Source: Salvator merianae
Taxonomy: Eukaryota > Chordata > Lepidosauria > Squamata > Teiidae
Direction: 5' to 3'
Assembly (NCBI GenBank): GCA_003586115.2
Contig: QVOM02000025.1
Span: 42,948,522 to 43,012,521, forward strand
Length of the DNA stretch: 64,000 nt
The position numbers and the translations under genes are program-made. A model generated the notes under the pieces. The model was given only the letters and a program-made list of their open reading frames with translations, had not been told where the DNA came from and ran no database searches. Positions within the stretch are counted from its first letter, which is position 1. The number at the start of each line of letters is the position of its first letter. Shown one piece after another: positions 34,371-46,738 of this stretch.

Positions 34371-35558
34371 CTTTTTCGGATGCCACCCTGACCTCATTTT
34401 CCAAATGGCAATATCCTTATTTCCTTATTGGAAATTTACATCCATTAGAGAAGGTGAAATGGAACCTGTTTTCTGAATTAGTTGTGATTTTCAAAAACGA
34501 TTTACTTAGTAGGAAAGAGAAGTTACTCTAAAGCACAATTATAGACTCCAGTTGCTCATTAAACCTCTCCTTTTTATGTGATTAGCATCACTGTGTGACA
34601 TTCTTAATTAGGTTTTTTTGGGGGAATATTATATTATGTTTAATCACATTTGGAATGTTATGTGATGTTTAATCATTTACAAACACAATAAATGCAATAG
34701 ATGATTAATAGATTTGTACATATGGAGTTGATTTTACTTTAGATATCAGTAAATGCTTCTATTTAATTGTTAGCAAATTATTGTGAAGATTCAATTAGCA
34801 GAACATTTTTGTATGTGTCCCAAACTATTTGCATTTAAATTACATTTTGTTTACAATTATTCTTTGCATAGTGTTATGCCAGCATCAGGTAACAGCTGGA
34901 AGGGATATTAATCAAATCTAGCTTATCAGGCAAGCTTCCATAACATACAGTAAGATTGAAACTACAAAGTAAATTCTATTCACATATTAATTATTCAGCT
35001 TGGCACTGAAATAATTTCTGAGGTACAACAAATTCATTTTCTTTATATATGCAGTGCAAAATAAAGAAGCAATATTGACAGGCCTTTTTTTACATGTACT
35101 TACCAGTTCTAGTTAGGAAAAACAAAAATTCTTATTATTATTGCTCTCACAGCTATTGGTCTGTTGCCCAACATTTTATCATACTTTGTGGAATCTCTTT
35201 CCAGCTAGGTTTCCACTCTTTTCTAATTCTGTCTTGCTTAGCGCAACTTGTTGATATTTGGTTTCTGTTTCAAGAGAACCTGAGTTATTGTTTCAAGAAA
35301 GTCACCTGCTTCATCTGGTTTTCAACATCCTCTGAGATATCGGATCCCAGATCTTGCAGGCTCTGGCTTCCACTGGCTTATATGTTTTGAAATCATAGAG
35401 AAACACTGAGATCTATGCAAAACTTTGAGGCACTTTATTTAGGAATGAAATTATGATATGGTCTTTCAAAACTTCATGGGTTCTGTAAAGTCCAGCAGTG
35501 CCGGAGCATTTCATTCACTATACCTGGGGAACTTAAATGCAACCCTCCATGTCCCTGA
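34371..35558. other. HHIP intron; AT-rich motif cluster at 34600-34960
   Basis: No repeat is recognised. It contains an octamer ATTTGCAT (34827-34834), several TTAATCA/TTTAATCA words and TTAATTA, in low-repeat sequence. Candidate regulatory element only. Confidence 0.35.
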
Positions 35559-35615
35559 CAACTCCCAGCATTCAGTGGCAACCCCAGCGGTTCTAGCAGG
35601 GAATGCTGGGAGTTG
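35559..35615. repeat. 15-bp perfect inverted repeat with ZNF143-like motif
   Basis: CAACTCCCAGCATTC at 35559-35573 is inverted at 35601-35615, followed by TAGTT. The GGGAGTTGTAGT half resembles the ZNF143/THAP11 (SBS) motif. The same motif forms ends of some vertebrate MITEs, so this may be a MITE remnant of about 35500-35660. Confidence 0.7.
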
Positions 35616-36197
35616 TAGTTCAGGAATTGCAGAGGGCTACAGTTGAGCAACACAATATTACACACAGAAATACCAAGCTGTTACTAATAACTTAGGATTT
35701 AGCGTTAATTTACCCATTTGCTACACATTTATTGCTTGCTACTAGAAAAATGACAGAATGTATTGGTCATGGGCTTATTAAATATTACATCACATCTGAT
35801 GGCCATATTGCTTACTATTGCAGCCATTTTTTTTAAAGGTTACATGCCTAACTTTCACATGGGATATAACCACTTGGAATCAACAGAAATGATTTCTGAG
35901 CAGACACTTATGTGTATACATGATTAGATATTACTGGACACTATCTTGATACAAAAACAAAAAACAAAATCAGATCTAATACTTTCCTTCTGTCTAATCA
36001 GAACTGATTTGTTTTTAACTTCACATGGCTAGAATGTATAGTTATGTTTGTTCCTTGAATGTTTACAGCCCTTTCATGTTTAGTTTCCTCTTGAGTTCTG
36101 TCCTGCCAGGGAAGAAGCATTATAGTTTATGTTTTAGGAATATTCTACATATTTTACCTTTTTTATGGTTGTGACCTTCTGCTGAAAGGAGGGATTT
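35616..36197. other. HHIP intron, nothing recognised
   Basis: AT-rich; no repeat or gene seen. Confidence 0.5.
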
Positions 36198-36649
36198 GGG
36201 CCCTTTCTGCACAGGTCTACGTGGCTGTGGCCCCTCCTGAAAAACTCCGTCTGCTTTTGAAGAAGCGTAATCCCAAAAAGGAGGCTCCTGATTGGGAATA
36301 TCAACAGTCACGATTAATTGTGACTACTGGATGCACCAGTGGGCCCTAATCCTGAACAAGGGGGTGTGCTGTGCAGAGGTGCGCCTCTGTGTTTGGGTCC
36401 ACAGGGGAGAGATTTCGGCAGTGCACAAAATTGCACGCCAAAATGCCACCCCCAGAGGCTCCCAAGGCTAGGAATTTTTGTTCCTAGCCCTTGAAGGCCT
36501 ACATGTCTGGCCTCAAAGCACACATTTTGAGGCTGTGTCACCATGACGTGGGCTGATCCTGCCCATGCTGTTCTGTGGTTGGAATCAGTGGGCCAGACTC
36601 TTCTGGACCCACTGATCCCGACTGAAGACAGGTAAGCACAGAAAGTGCC
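36198..36649. mobile_element. MITE of the 450-bp type
   Basis: Left end GGGCCCTTTCTGCACAGG; right end, inverted, GGCACTTTCTGTGCTTACC. The flanking triplets (TTT, ATA) do not match. Interior GCTAGGAATTTTTGTTCCTAGCC makes a local palindrome, shared in part with other copies. Frames inside are spurious. Confidence 0.65.
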
Positions 36650-38013
36650 ATACATTTGTAAATAAATAAATCAAATGGAAAGCACAAATTACCCTGGATA
36701 ATCATAAGCACTGACCACAACAAGACGTATTTACCATGAAAGCAAGCTGTTGTGTGAGCAAGCAGCTTCTAATATTTGTGCTGTCAGCATAAGTCAGCAA
36801 TTCCATTTTTCCAGACATTTGACCTGGTCCTTGAATATGTTTGTCAGTTGTACAGAATCGTGTGTTGTTCCATAGTAACTTTGTTAACAATCTTTTATGA
36901 TTTTGTATAATCTCTTGGGTGGCTTGTATTTGAAGTTTAAGATTTGTTTACACACACTAAAGAGCTTACGTTTATGAGAAAACAGCTGCTAAATACTGAT
37001 TGTAACAACAATAATTGGCTTCCTGAATACATATTACAGATTTAGTTTTGAGGCAAACTTGTATGAGAGAAAGTAAGCAAATCAGATAGTTCTGAATTTT
37101 AATAATCTAAAAGATTTTTCTTTCTAACCTACTGCTCTCTCAGCAATGTACAAATTTTAATCTATATGCTTGTACATCTAATTACTATCTGCAGCTGAAA
37201 TGAGAATTTCCAGATATTATGGTAGTGTCTTAGAAAATGTTTCAGTGGTACAAATCATTAAATACAATATTTCATGAATGGCAACACTCCTGGGCTTTAA
37301 ACACATAGTTGATCACTGGTCAGGGATTTTTTTAAAAAAAGTAGAATTGCCACAGACTGCCAGTGTAAATGGGCCCTAAGGGATTATATTTATATTGTAT
37401 ATGGGAAGCACCAGAATGACATATACTGTGTTTTAAAAGGCCAGTAGAATAGCTCCTGATCACTTCCACAAGGTATAAATAAATGGAAACAGCCCAGGTT
37501 CTATATAGTTCCATAAGGATTTCGGAACTGCTTCATAGGGCAAGAAGTTATTTGCTTCAGATGGCTGAAGCACAAAAACACATCATCATCATTGTGACTA
37601 TTGGGGCATAGCTGAAAACACGGCAGTGAAAAGCCCACCAAAGTGCTCAACATGTACATGAAGAAGAAACATTTCCGTATGCTTATATCAAGTACAAAGG
37701 CCCATACAAGGAAAAGCAAACACATCTGTGCTTAGCACTATGATGGTTAGCACATTATAAATACCTAAGAAAGTATATTCAGGGACCTGATCTTCCTAGA
37801 TTAGATAAACCTCTGTGCTGTCATAACAGACCTCCCTGGTGTTACAACTACAAAATATAGTAATTTGATCATTGAAAGTTGATGCTTTATTTGAAGAAAA
37901 AAAGGCAGTTCCTTTCTGAATCTCTTTCTCCCTCTTTATATACATATAATCAAGCCATTCAAGCCAACTTTTCATATACATATGAACTTTAAAAAAAGCC
38001 CCTTTGAGTTAAA
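36650..38013. other. HHIP intron, nothing recognised
   Basis: AT-rich; scattered 60-74-aa frames without motifs. Confidence 0.5.
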
Positions 38014-38060
38014 CAAAAGTCTAATCTAGTCCAGCATTCTGTGCCCGACAGTAGCCACCC
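38014..38060. repeat. Short LINE-like fragment
   Basis: TCTAATCTAGTCCAGCATTC then TGTGCCCGACAGTAGCCACC resembles the reptile LINE motif 'ctagtccagcatcctg...acagtggcca'. Confidence 0.4.
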
Positions 38061-38590
38061 AGGGAGCTTCCGTACCAAGTCCCTCGGTGTGCAATGTGGA
38101 GGACAGTCTTGGCCCAGACTGCATGTCCTCAATCAAGAACGGTGTGGGGCAGGGCAGCATCTTCCAGGGGTAATCCACGTTGCCTTGGCCCCATCCTGGC
38201 CTTCTTCGGAGGTTAAGGAACAAAAGTTCCTCAGCCTCTGAAGGTGCAGCCTGGGGGGATTTTGGCAGCATGCTGCAAACGACTCACTTCTGAGGCTGTT
38301 TACAGAGCATGGGGAAATGGTGCTGAGCTATGCGTGCCACTCAGGCACTCCAGTTGTCTGCATCCTGGACAGCTGGAGTGACCTACAATCTAAGAAAACT
38401 TGGGAGACTATTTTAAAGTTGTCTCTTACTGGAGCACTTCCCAGCACAATTTCTGTGGCAAGGAGCACTCCAAGTGGAAGGTGTGCAAGTGCAGAGTATT
38501 TTCTAGGAGGCCATGCCTCCCAGGGACTGTTCTGGTGAGCGGATGCCATGTTAGTGAGCAGCAGCTAGCATGGTCCAAATGGACCACTGA
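38061..38590. mobile_element. Degenerate large MITE (approximate limits)
   Basis: Shares AACAAAAGTTCCTCAGCCTC, GGTCCAAATGGACCAC and GGCATGCT-type words with other copies. Ends not determined. GC-rich frames on both strands are not genes. Confidence 0.45.
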
Positions 38591-38646
38591 ATAGCTGGCC
38601 CAGAGGCCTTTTGAGAAACCTCTATGAGCCTTTACATTTCACCTAA

Positions 38647-39082
38647 AGGTGTTTCTGCACTTACCTTCAGTGGACTGCTCCAGTGAGACCAGATCAGCTG
38701 AGTGGTCCACGTATCCCAGACCAAGGCTACCCACATTTGGATGGCTGTCCTGGAAGCAACTCTCATGCCAGCCCCAAAACTGACCTTGGAACCTCCGGGG
38801 AGCCCATTTCAGCAATGCACCTTGTTTGCCACTAAAATGGGTTCCCCTTGTAAACCAGAACACAGAGGTGTGTGCCTTCTGCTCTGTGGTCCACTTTCCC
38901 ATTTGTTAGTATGCTGGTAGACTGTTTTAAACAGGTCTATTGGTATACTGGATTAGGCAGCTATTTGGGGCTACCTAGTTTGTTCTAGGCTCTGTCCAGT
39001 GTAGATGGCGCATACTAGCATGCAGAAGAGAAGCCCTTGGACCCCTGGCTTTACTGGATTAACAGTAAGTGTAGAAATGTCC
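38647..39082. mobile_element. MITE, 3-bp TSD TAA
   Basis: Left AGGTGTTTCTGCACTTACC; right, inverted, GGACATTTCTACACTTAC. TAA lies at 38644-38646 and 39083-39085. It is 436 bp and non-coding. It has internal ACTAAAATGGGTTCCCC like its relatives. Confidence 0.75.
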
Positions 39083-39192
39083 TAACCCCACATAATTATA
39101 GGAATTGCAGCTGAGAGTCACTTGGTTTCTTCCTAACACTTCCGTGTGCATGGTCAGTGCATAAGCCCTTGGCATGAGCAGAAGGATGAAGA

Positions 39193-39330
39193 TTAGGAAT
39201 GTGCATGGTTCAGTTTGGCTAGATGCAGGCATGGAGTGGCTTTGTGAGAAGCTGCTACCAACTCCACAATGCCCTTTTCTCCTTCCCATGGCTTGGCACA
39301 TTGCTAAAATCTCCCAGACCAGGGTAGTTC
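39193..39330. repeat. Possible DNA-transposon end ('TTAGGAATGTGCATGG')
   Basis: The start resembles TAGGGATGTGCACG, the inverted right end of the repeat at 270-520. No partner end was found. Confidence 0.3.
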
Positions 39331-40972
39331 AGCAATTGACTGAATGAAACCCTGAACATCACCAGAAAAACAAAAAACCTTGCCTCAAGTGTCATAGCCT
39401 AGAAGATGTGTGCATACACACAACCATCCCTCCCACATTTCAGGATATACTTAAAGATGCATTGTTCTCTATGATTTTTTTTTCTGTTTTGATGATACAT
39501 TTGAATATGCTTATGCAATGCTTAGGGAGAGTCCAGATGAGCATCGTGTCAGATCTTTCCATGAACTATCCCCACCTTTGTGCCAACCTGCTATTTGCCG
39601 AGTTTGCTGATTTGCACAGTCTAAATTGGCCAAACTGCCAATTCAGGCAAAGTCATGCAAGTGCAAAGTCATGATAAATTGTACCAAGCTCCTCAGTTGC
39701 TTGGAGGTTTAGTATGCATCCAAACTCACCCAATTCACTGCACGAACTTATTAGTATATAATATCAAAACCGATCCAACTATTATGTATGTCTACACTCT
39801 GATTTGGTACTGTAATATTGTCCTTTGATGTTGTTATCTTATGGGACTTCATGTAAGCCCCACTTCCTTTTTAGACATTTTATGATCAGAGCAACTGTGT
39901 GAGGGGTTTTCAGGAGTGGAATGCATGAACCACGACATGTGCGTTGCACATAGCCAGCACCCAACAAAATGTGAACATTGAGTACAGGCTGCACAACTGT
40001 TGCACAAATTTTGCGTGATTACATGTGAATACAGAATGCACTCTAGGCAACATTTATGCCCAGACCTTAAAGCATGAATGAGGTGTCTGTACTGTTTCCT
40101 ACAAACTTCAACTCAAATAAAAATAAATTGTTTCAAACAAAATCACCAGAGTAACTCAGGATAGCATATATAGTTAATATTCTTTACTAATCACTTTTTA
40201 GAAGACAACTGGAAACCATTTACAAGATATCAAGTATTGTAATCATATTGTTATACAAGTTATATAAAAATTCACAAAGGGACAACCCCCTATTATTTAA
40301 TGACTATATGTATTTTTTTTTTAAAAAACTAGATGCTTAAGGTTTTATATACTATTCCCTTGCTGTCAATTCTGCCACTGGGAGGGGGCAGCAATTCTCC
40401 CTCACCTGCCAAATGGAAGCTGTGGATTCCCTCGTAGCAATTTGGTTGGCAGAGAGAAGGGCTCTCCTCACCCCCAGAATCAAAGCATGGTTTCATGTTC
40501 TTCCTCTATACTGAACGTGCAATAAGAGCACAGTGTCATGCAGACACTACACCCACACTGTGCATTCAATGCACCATAAAGGTGCTGTGTGAATTCTGCC
40601 ATAGTTCAATGTGATCTACATGTTGATGACATCATACCTGAAGCTTCCAGCAGCTTCAGATATATGTAAAACAGAAGAATTAAATTTGTGGGACCATGCA
40701 GTTTAACTGCCATGGGCCAAAAATAAGTTACCCATTACTACTTTTTTGCAACGGCCTCACAAGTAGGAAAAAGACACAGTAAAAAAATTACAATCCCCAA
40801 TACAAAGAATTGCTCTAGAATATCATAGTCAACGCTAAAAAGAAATCAAGTAAAAAGGAAAAGAGCAGCATATCCCATCTCTATTCTGTGGTAGGATCAA
40901 AATAAATATATGATACTAGTATCACTCTTTGAAAAGTACAAAGCAGTACCGCAGAGTTATGAAAGCCTCATT
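39331..40972. other. HHIP intron, nothing recognised
   Basis: The 88-aa frame at 39408-39674 has no known motif. No splice-flanked conservation is evident. Confidence 0.45.
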
Positions 40973-41080
40973 TATTTATTTTAAGCAACTCTGTACTGCT
41001 CCTCAATAACAGAATCCTAGTGTGGTTCACAATCAATTAAAAACAAATATTTTTATGATAAAAACTTAACATCAGCAAAA
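40973..41080. repeat. LINE/SINE tail-like fragment
   Basis: ATTTATTTATTTTAAGCAAC, CTGTACTGCTCC then GTGGTTCACAATCAATTAAAA resembles the 3' tail motif. Confidence 0.4.
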
Positions 41081-42360
41081 TTTTTAAAAAGGCTCAAATC
41101 ACTATGAAGACAATAATCCCTGATCAGCCAAACAATTTCATTAACAATCAGGAAATGCCTGGGTATACAGGTATGTGTACAGTGGGCGCAGAAAAGCTAA
41201 TCACAGGAAAGACCTAGGAATGTTCACAGTTTACGATCCTCAGAATCTTCCAGCGTTGACTTGTAGATTGCTTCTGCAAGTGTTGTTGGGAGGTGCAAGG
41301 CCCAGACCGGAAGCCTTGTTTTCATTTCACCAAGGTGCAGTTTAATCCATGATGGAGAGACCAAAGCAAGATTATGCTATGGGACTCAAAGGAAGTCTAC
41401 AGGATGAGGGAAATACATTGAGGAACCAATATTTTCAGAGGTCTGGTGCCTCAAAAGTTGATGTTTTTGGAAATAGGGTCTCAGGGGTTATTGGATTTTC
41501 TCCATTATATGCACACACCCTATGTAATTATATTTTTTTAAAAATGCAGTCCCCTTTAGTCAGGTTTGATTTCTTTCTTTTAAATACTGCTATCAAAAAA
41601 GGTCACGCCAGAAGAAGAATTTTAAAACACTTTTTGAAACTGTCGAATGCTCAAAAATGAGTTATATACCTAAAATTGAAACATGGATTATCTTGCACTG
41701 TGTGTGGGATGCTGCTTTAATTCATACAGTGCATGGAAAAGAAGCTGGCAGTCTTCACTCCTACTACGCACATCTCCATAATAACAGGGTATAAGGCATA
41801 CAATTTCAAGGAACACCCACAATGAAAACTATACTTTCCAAATGGAGCCTTGTTTTGGAGCACATTCAGTTAATTGGCACCACGGGATTCCTCTGAGGAA
41901 ACACAGAACATTAAGCATACATGTGCGTGCAAAATGATAAAGTATCATCTTCATTCATCAGCTAGGTTCCTCTAACCTAGGACATTAAGCCCAAAATCAA
42001 CAAAGCCTATAATGTCTTTAGTGTAAAACAGATTGCCTGCATGTTATTACAGCCTTGAACAACTGCAAACAGAAGCCAGTTATCTTATTCAGATCTATAG
42101 GTCTCTGTAGCACTTGGAAGAATTCTACTTCTTTTTAACTTGTTCCAACTTTAATAGACATCATGCCTTGAAACTGTGTCCTTGCTGAAGTAAGGAAGTG
42201 GTGAGTGATTTTATTATATTTCCTACCTTGAGAAAGCAGTCATTGCTGTATTAAGCTCTTACTTTTATTCAACTCTTCTTAAACTATTAAAATTCATAGG
42301 GATCAGAATAAGAACAGTATCAAATATAAGGAATGAAAGCCCATTTGTGAGTGCATTATA
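41081..42360. other. HHIP intron, nothing recognised
   Basis: A 103-aa plus frame (41349-41660) is Lys/Arg-rich at its end but has no recognisable domain or splice context. Confidence 0.45.
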
Positions 42361-42361
42361 A

Positions 42362-42446
42362 TTTCCTGTTTCTATTTTCTGTTTCTATTTTATATTTCCT
42401 GTTTCTATTTTACAGACATTTTCTGTTTCTATTTTATAGACATTTC
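42362..42446. repeat. Minisatellite, about 24-bp units
   Basis: Repeats of TTTCTGTTTCTATTTTATAG type. Two good 24-bp units lie at 42395-42418 and 42419-42442, with shorter derivatives before them. Confidence 0.85.
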
Positions 42447-42479
42447 CTTTATATTAAACAGTGGATCAGTGGTGACTAG

Positions 42480-44240
42480 CTGAGTAGACAACAAGACAGT
42501 GGCAGAATCTACAGCACAAAGAGCTCAGGAGAGCTCAAAGTGTGCAGGGATTACGCAAACCTGTGGAGTGGATATGCTGTGTTTTAGAACATTTGTTTGG
42601 CACTTGGTGTGTGGCTGGTTTAGCTGCTGGAGAGTGGTTGGTTTTTGAAGCTGAGTTCTGAACACATGAGCAGAGAGAGGAGGGCTTAAGTACATGGTCT
42701 GAGGGAAGAAGAGCAGGGGTTGCAGAAACTAGTGAGAGGAGCCATATTTCCCAGCTGGGGGAAGCTAGATCAGTTTGAGTGGCCTAGGATAAATAGTAAC
42801 AAAAAATAAATAAAATAAAATCATTTAAAAGTCATGAAGATAGATAGTCAACAGAACTGTGTTCTGCACTGAATGCCACATATATGACTATGAGCCTGCT
42901 GGACAAAAATCATGAGTGTGTGCTCGATGTAGAGAGCGCCTGGTTCTCAAGGAACAGGTTGCTTCCCTTGAAGCCAAGGTAGCTGACTGCAGAAGAATAC
43001 AGAGGTAGGTATGAGAATGATGCAGTAGGAGCATCTCACTCCATATTAGGCAGTCCTCCACTGCCTTGGAGAGTGGAGATCTCAGGAAAGGAGGACATTA
43101 GACTGAGGAAGATGGACAGGCTTCCTTAGTCAAGACCCCTTCCTCAGATAGTGTTCCTATAGCCTCTTGCATCAAGGATACTCCACCTTGGGTGGTGGGA
43201 AAAAGGTTTCTTGTAGTGGGTGATTAGATTATTAGAAGTATAGACAGATGGGTCAGTGATAGGCATTTTGACTGCATGGTGATTTGTCTGCTGGATGCAA
43301 AGACAGTAGACATCACGCAGTATCTAGATAAGCTGTCAGACAATGTAGGAAGTAGCCAGTGTTTGTGTTCCATGTTGGCACCAGTGAGTTTGGAAAGAGT
43401 AAGGGAAGGTCCTGGGAGCCATATTTTTGTTGTTAAGTAGACGATTGAAGTCCAGGATGTTCAAGGTTGCATTCTCAGAAATGCTACCTGTTCCAGGACC
43501 AGATAGACAAGCAGAGCTCAGGGGCCTCAATGAATGGGTGAGGCAATAGTGCCAAGAGGGAGGATTTAGATTTGTTAGAAACTGAGGAACATTTTGGAAT
43601 AAACCAAATCTGTACAAAAGCGTTACACTTGAACCAAGATGGAACCAGACTGCAAGTGCTTAATATCAAAAAGCTACATGACTACTCTTAAACTAATCCC
43701 TGGGGGAAAATCGACATGAGCAGCAAAGTGCAATTTTGAGAGAGGAGGGCTGGAATCATTCAGATGGTCCTGAGTTAAGTAGAAAACAAATAATATACAA
43801 ACTAAATGTTGTAAGGGGCACTATAAGAATTCAAATAACCATACAGGAGTGAGCTTGCACCAGAAGAGAGCATACACATGTCTAATGCTAATGCCAGAAG
43901 GCTGCAAGCCAAAATAGGAGAGCTTGGATGTTTAGTGATGGATGAAAAGATAGATATTGGCATAAGTGAAACCTGCTGGACCAATGAAAACTAATGGGAT
44001 GCACCAATATCCTGCCAGTAAAAAGGAAGTGATACCAAGGGTTAGAATAAGGTAGAGCTTATAGTAAGGGACACACTAAACAGCTGCACTTCTGTGCAAA
44101 CCCACAGAAATCTGACCTCATAGAACATAATAGATTCTATAGATATTACTCAAAACTGAACTGAAACATGTATGAAGGGTAAAGGGATAATGGAATTAAG
44201 TTCCAGGCTATTAGTCTGATAGCATGCTGACCATTTTGAG
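42480..44240 (+). mobile_element. CR1 LINE relic: 5' region, ORF1-like and endonuclease start
   Basis: Plus-strand text matches CR1. It reads TGAGCCTGCTGG...AGAGCGCC (about 42892) with CTCAAGGAACAGGTTGCTTC, then the TAGTGGGTGATT block. CATGTTGGCACCAGTGAG follows (HVGTSE; VGTND in intact SGNH-esterase ORF1), then TTGAACCAAGATGGAACCAG, and finally DIGISETCWTNE-type endonuclease text near 43950. Many stops and deletions. Transcription direction is opposite to HHIP. Confidence 0.75.
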
Positions 44241-44799
44241 GCCAGTGGTTCTTACAGTGAATTAAAAGGATCCATCCCACCAAACCTTTCATTTTAAATT
44301 GAATGGCATTTAAAGATTATGTTGGGGCATCTCTTTCTTTTCTTTCAGTGTTAGCAAACAGAACCCCCACACTAAACTAGGAATTCTCACATTCTGACCT
44401 GTCTGTTATTGATGGTTCATAAACATCAAATAGAACACCCTTTTTTTTTGTTTTAAAAGAGTATTAGTCTTGGGAGCCTTTTTTTTTTTTTTGGTTGATA
44501 GATGGCTAAAAAAATAAGTAAAATGATGGAGAAACAACTTTTTGAAAACCACTGCAGTAATGTGAAAGGAAATACTTTCAGATCTTTTACAAAATCAAGG
44601 AAAATGTTGTGAAAGAAAGAAAGTTTTGATAACAGGTTGCTGGTCCATATCACAGATGGGGAAGCTTTGTTCTTCTTGGGCCATTTTCCTTTGGATGTAA
44701 TCCAGTAGAGGCTCCATGTTCATACCAAATGGATACTAACATCCATGCAGGAGATCCTATTTTTTCTCTCCTTTTTGGCCACCCCTTTGTTTATTTCTC
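44241..44799. other. HHIP intron, low-complexity T runs
   Basis: T-runs near 44442 and 44480. No gene or clear repeat. Confidence 0.5.
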
Positions 44800-44987
44800 T
44801 AACAACTGTTTTCCAATTGCAATGGGTCCCCCAGGGTTTTGGAGCTTTCGGAGTGCCCCCAGGCTGGTGTCAAACCTAGCATGAGCTTCAGAGACAGTAC
44901 AGGGGCTGGAACAAACCAGACAGTCCTGAAGCGGATGGCCCTGTCCTAGCAGGGTCTGATCTATAGAACGCAAGTGCAGAGAGGCCC
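44800..44987. mobile_element. MITE right part
   Basis: Right end, inverted, is GGGCCTCTCTGCACTTGCG; TTA follows at 44988-44990. The left terminus was not located. Frame 44791-44973 (minus) is inside it and not a gene. Confidence 0.5.
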
Positions 44988-46737
44988 TTAGATGATTTGA
45001 CTCAAATCAAAACAATCTCTATTATAGTTACAGACCAGAAGTGCATGATCTGTCCTTTTCCACATTGATAGCATAATGACAGCATATAATCCAACATAAC
45101 GTTTTGCCATACAAAAGTGTGAAATGTTCTTTAATAATTTCTATTTTTCTTTATAAAGATCTATTTACCAAAACCAGATTAAGCAAGGAGATATTGTTTG
45201 AAAACTGCTACATTACGAAAAGGAAAATTCCCGGAATTGAATGCTTCTAAGGACAGAAAAAAAGGTTTCAAAATGAACACACATAGTTGGAATGCCATTG
45301 CACATATCTCTAATTTACTGTGATCATGGCAAACTGTGAACTATTGAAATTATTTCAAAAGGAATTAAATAAGACTATTATATATCCTCCGCCATCCGAC
45401 TCCCCCACAAAAGTGGAAATGAAGAAAGTATATCACGTCTCACAGGAGGATTTGACTACAGAAAGAAACAAAGAAGCAGATGTGGCTGAAGATTTAGGGA
45501 AACTTTCTATTAAAATTTAAGCCATTGTGACAAGCAAAAACAATTCATAGCCTGCAGGGGGAACAGAAGGTGGTTGAGGTCAAGGAGTATAGCTCATATA
45601 TTCTTAACAATCTATCTTCAGTATCATTTCCCTGACATGTGTTTTCTCTTTCATGGGGGTTCTTTTATTCTCCTCAGAGGCTTTGTGCTTTTATCATGTT
45701 GTTTTCATTAGCTTTATTATTAAAACATTATTATCATTACTTAAACGGTTGATCTCAATACAATATAACTTTGATACAATAGCTTTGTAAGTTTCAAAGT
45801 GGCACGCTTTCTTTGACACTCTCATAGGTCAGCCTGCCCAGGAGAGCTTGCAAGAGAGCTTGTCTTACAAGATCTGCAGAAGGACCGTTTTATAACTTAT
45901 AAAACAGCCTTTTATCTTATAACTCCATATAATATAATTAAGATACCAAAACTGTATGCAGCCGTAAATCATTGTTAATTATGAAGCCAGGAAGAAGCTG
46001 GTCTTTTAAACCATGATGGTCTGAGCATTAGAAGTGCCTGCCTACTGACAAGAATGACATAATTCAACAGTATGGCTATAGTAACTTCATCTAAGGTTTC
46101 ACTATTCCAAAAAGTAAAGTAAAGCAAGATACATACTAACAATTTAGGACACATATCAGAACATACAGTGACCTATATAAAATCTACCCCCAATATAAAT
46201 GTCAAATTTAATTGATTCTGTAGGCAATTTTCTGTAGTATGGATTGCCAAAGCCCCTAAAATACAGTTGCCAGTACTATCCTAAATATGTCTATTCAGAG
46301 TAAGTCCCACTGATTTCAATCGTATCTCCTGCCAAGTATATAGGGATGGACATCCTATGGCCCTCCTACTTATTTACAGCTCTTATCACTGCAACCACGA
46401 AACTGGATTCCAGCAACACCTAGAGCCCCACAGGTTTCCCATCCAAAGTGTATAGGATAGCAAAGTAAACTACTTTAGGGACTTTTTTTTCACAAGAAGT
46501 CATGTCCATGGAATTGTGAAGCAACGGTGGCCTGTCACTTTAAGGGTGGGTGTTTGGAACCTGTGGGAAGGGCACGATTGCTGTTTGTGGGGCCTCTGGG
46601 CTTCCGTAATGTCACAGCAGGCCACCGCTGTTGTGAAAAAATATGGCTGATGAGGCCTCCATTTCTGTTACTTAGTAGAAAGTTACTGTTGACCTGCAAA
46701 TGTGACCCAGCAGAGAAAGGAATATGGAGGGACTCTG
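44988..46737. other. HHIP intron with one squamate repeat fragment
   Basis: 46268-46350 (ACTATCCTAAATATGTC, GAGTAAGTCCCACTGATTTC) resembles the 'caatcctat...aagtcccattg' repeat also seen at 7338. 46515-46730 is GC-richer and may be MITE-derived. The rest is AT-rich with no gene beyond the weak frame at 45320. Confidence 0.4.
45320..45520 (+). CDS. Unrecognised 66-codon open frame
   Basis: Hydrophilic frame containing MANCELLKLFQKELNK and KKVYHVSQEDLTTERNKEAD, ending LGKLSIKI. The amino-acid mix looks more protein-like than neighbouring frames, but there is no domain I know. No poly-A tail, start context or splice sites stand out. It could be a retrocopy fragment, an exon of an unknown transcript on the strand opposite to HHIP, or chance. 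Low confidence. Confidence 0.15.
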   Translation: MIMANCELLKLFQKELNKTIIYPPPSDSPTKVEMKKVYHVSQEDLTTERNKEADVAEDLGKLSIKI

Positions 46738-46738
46738 A

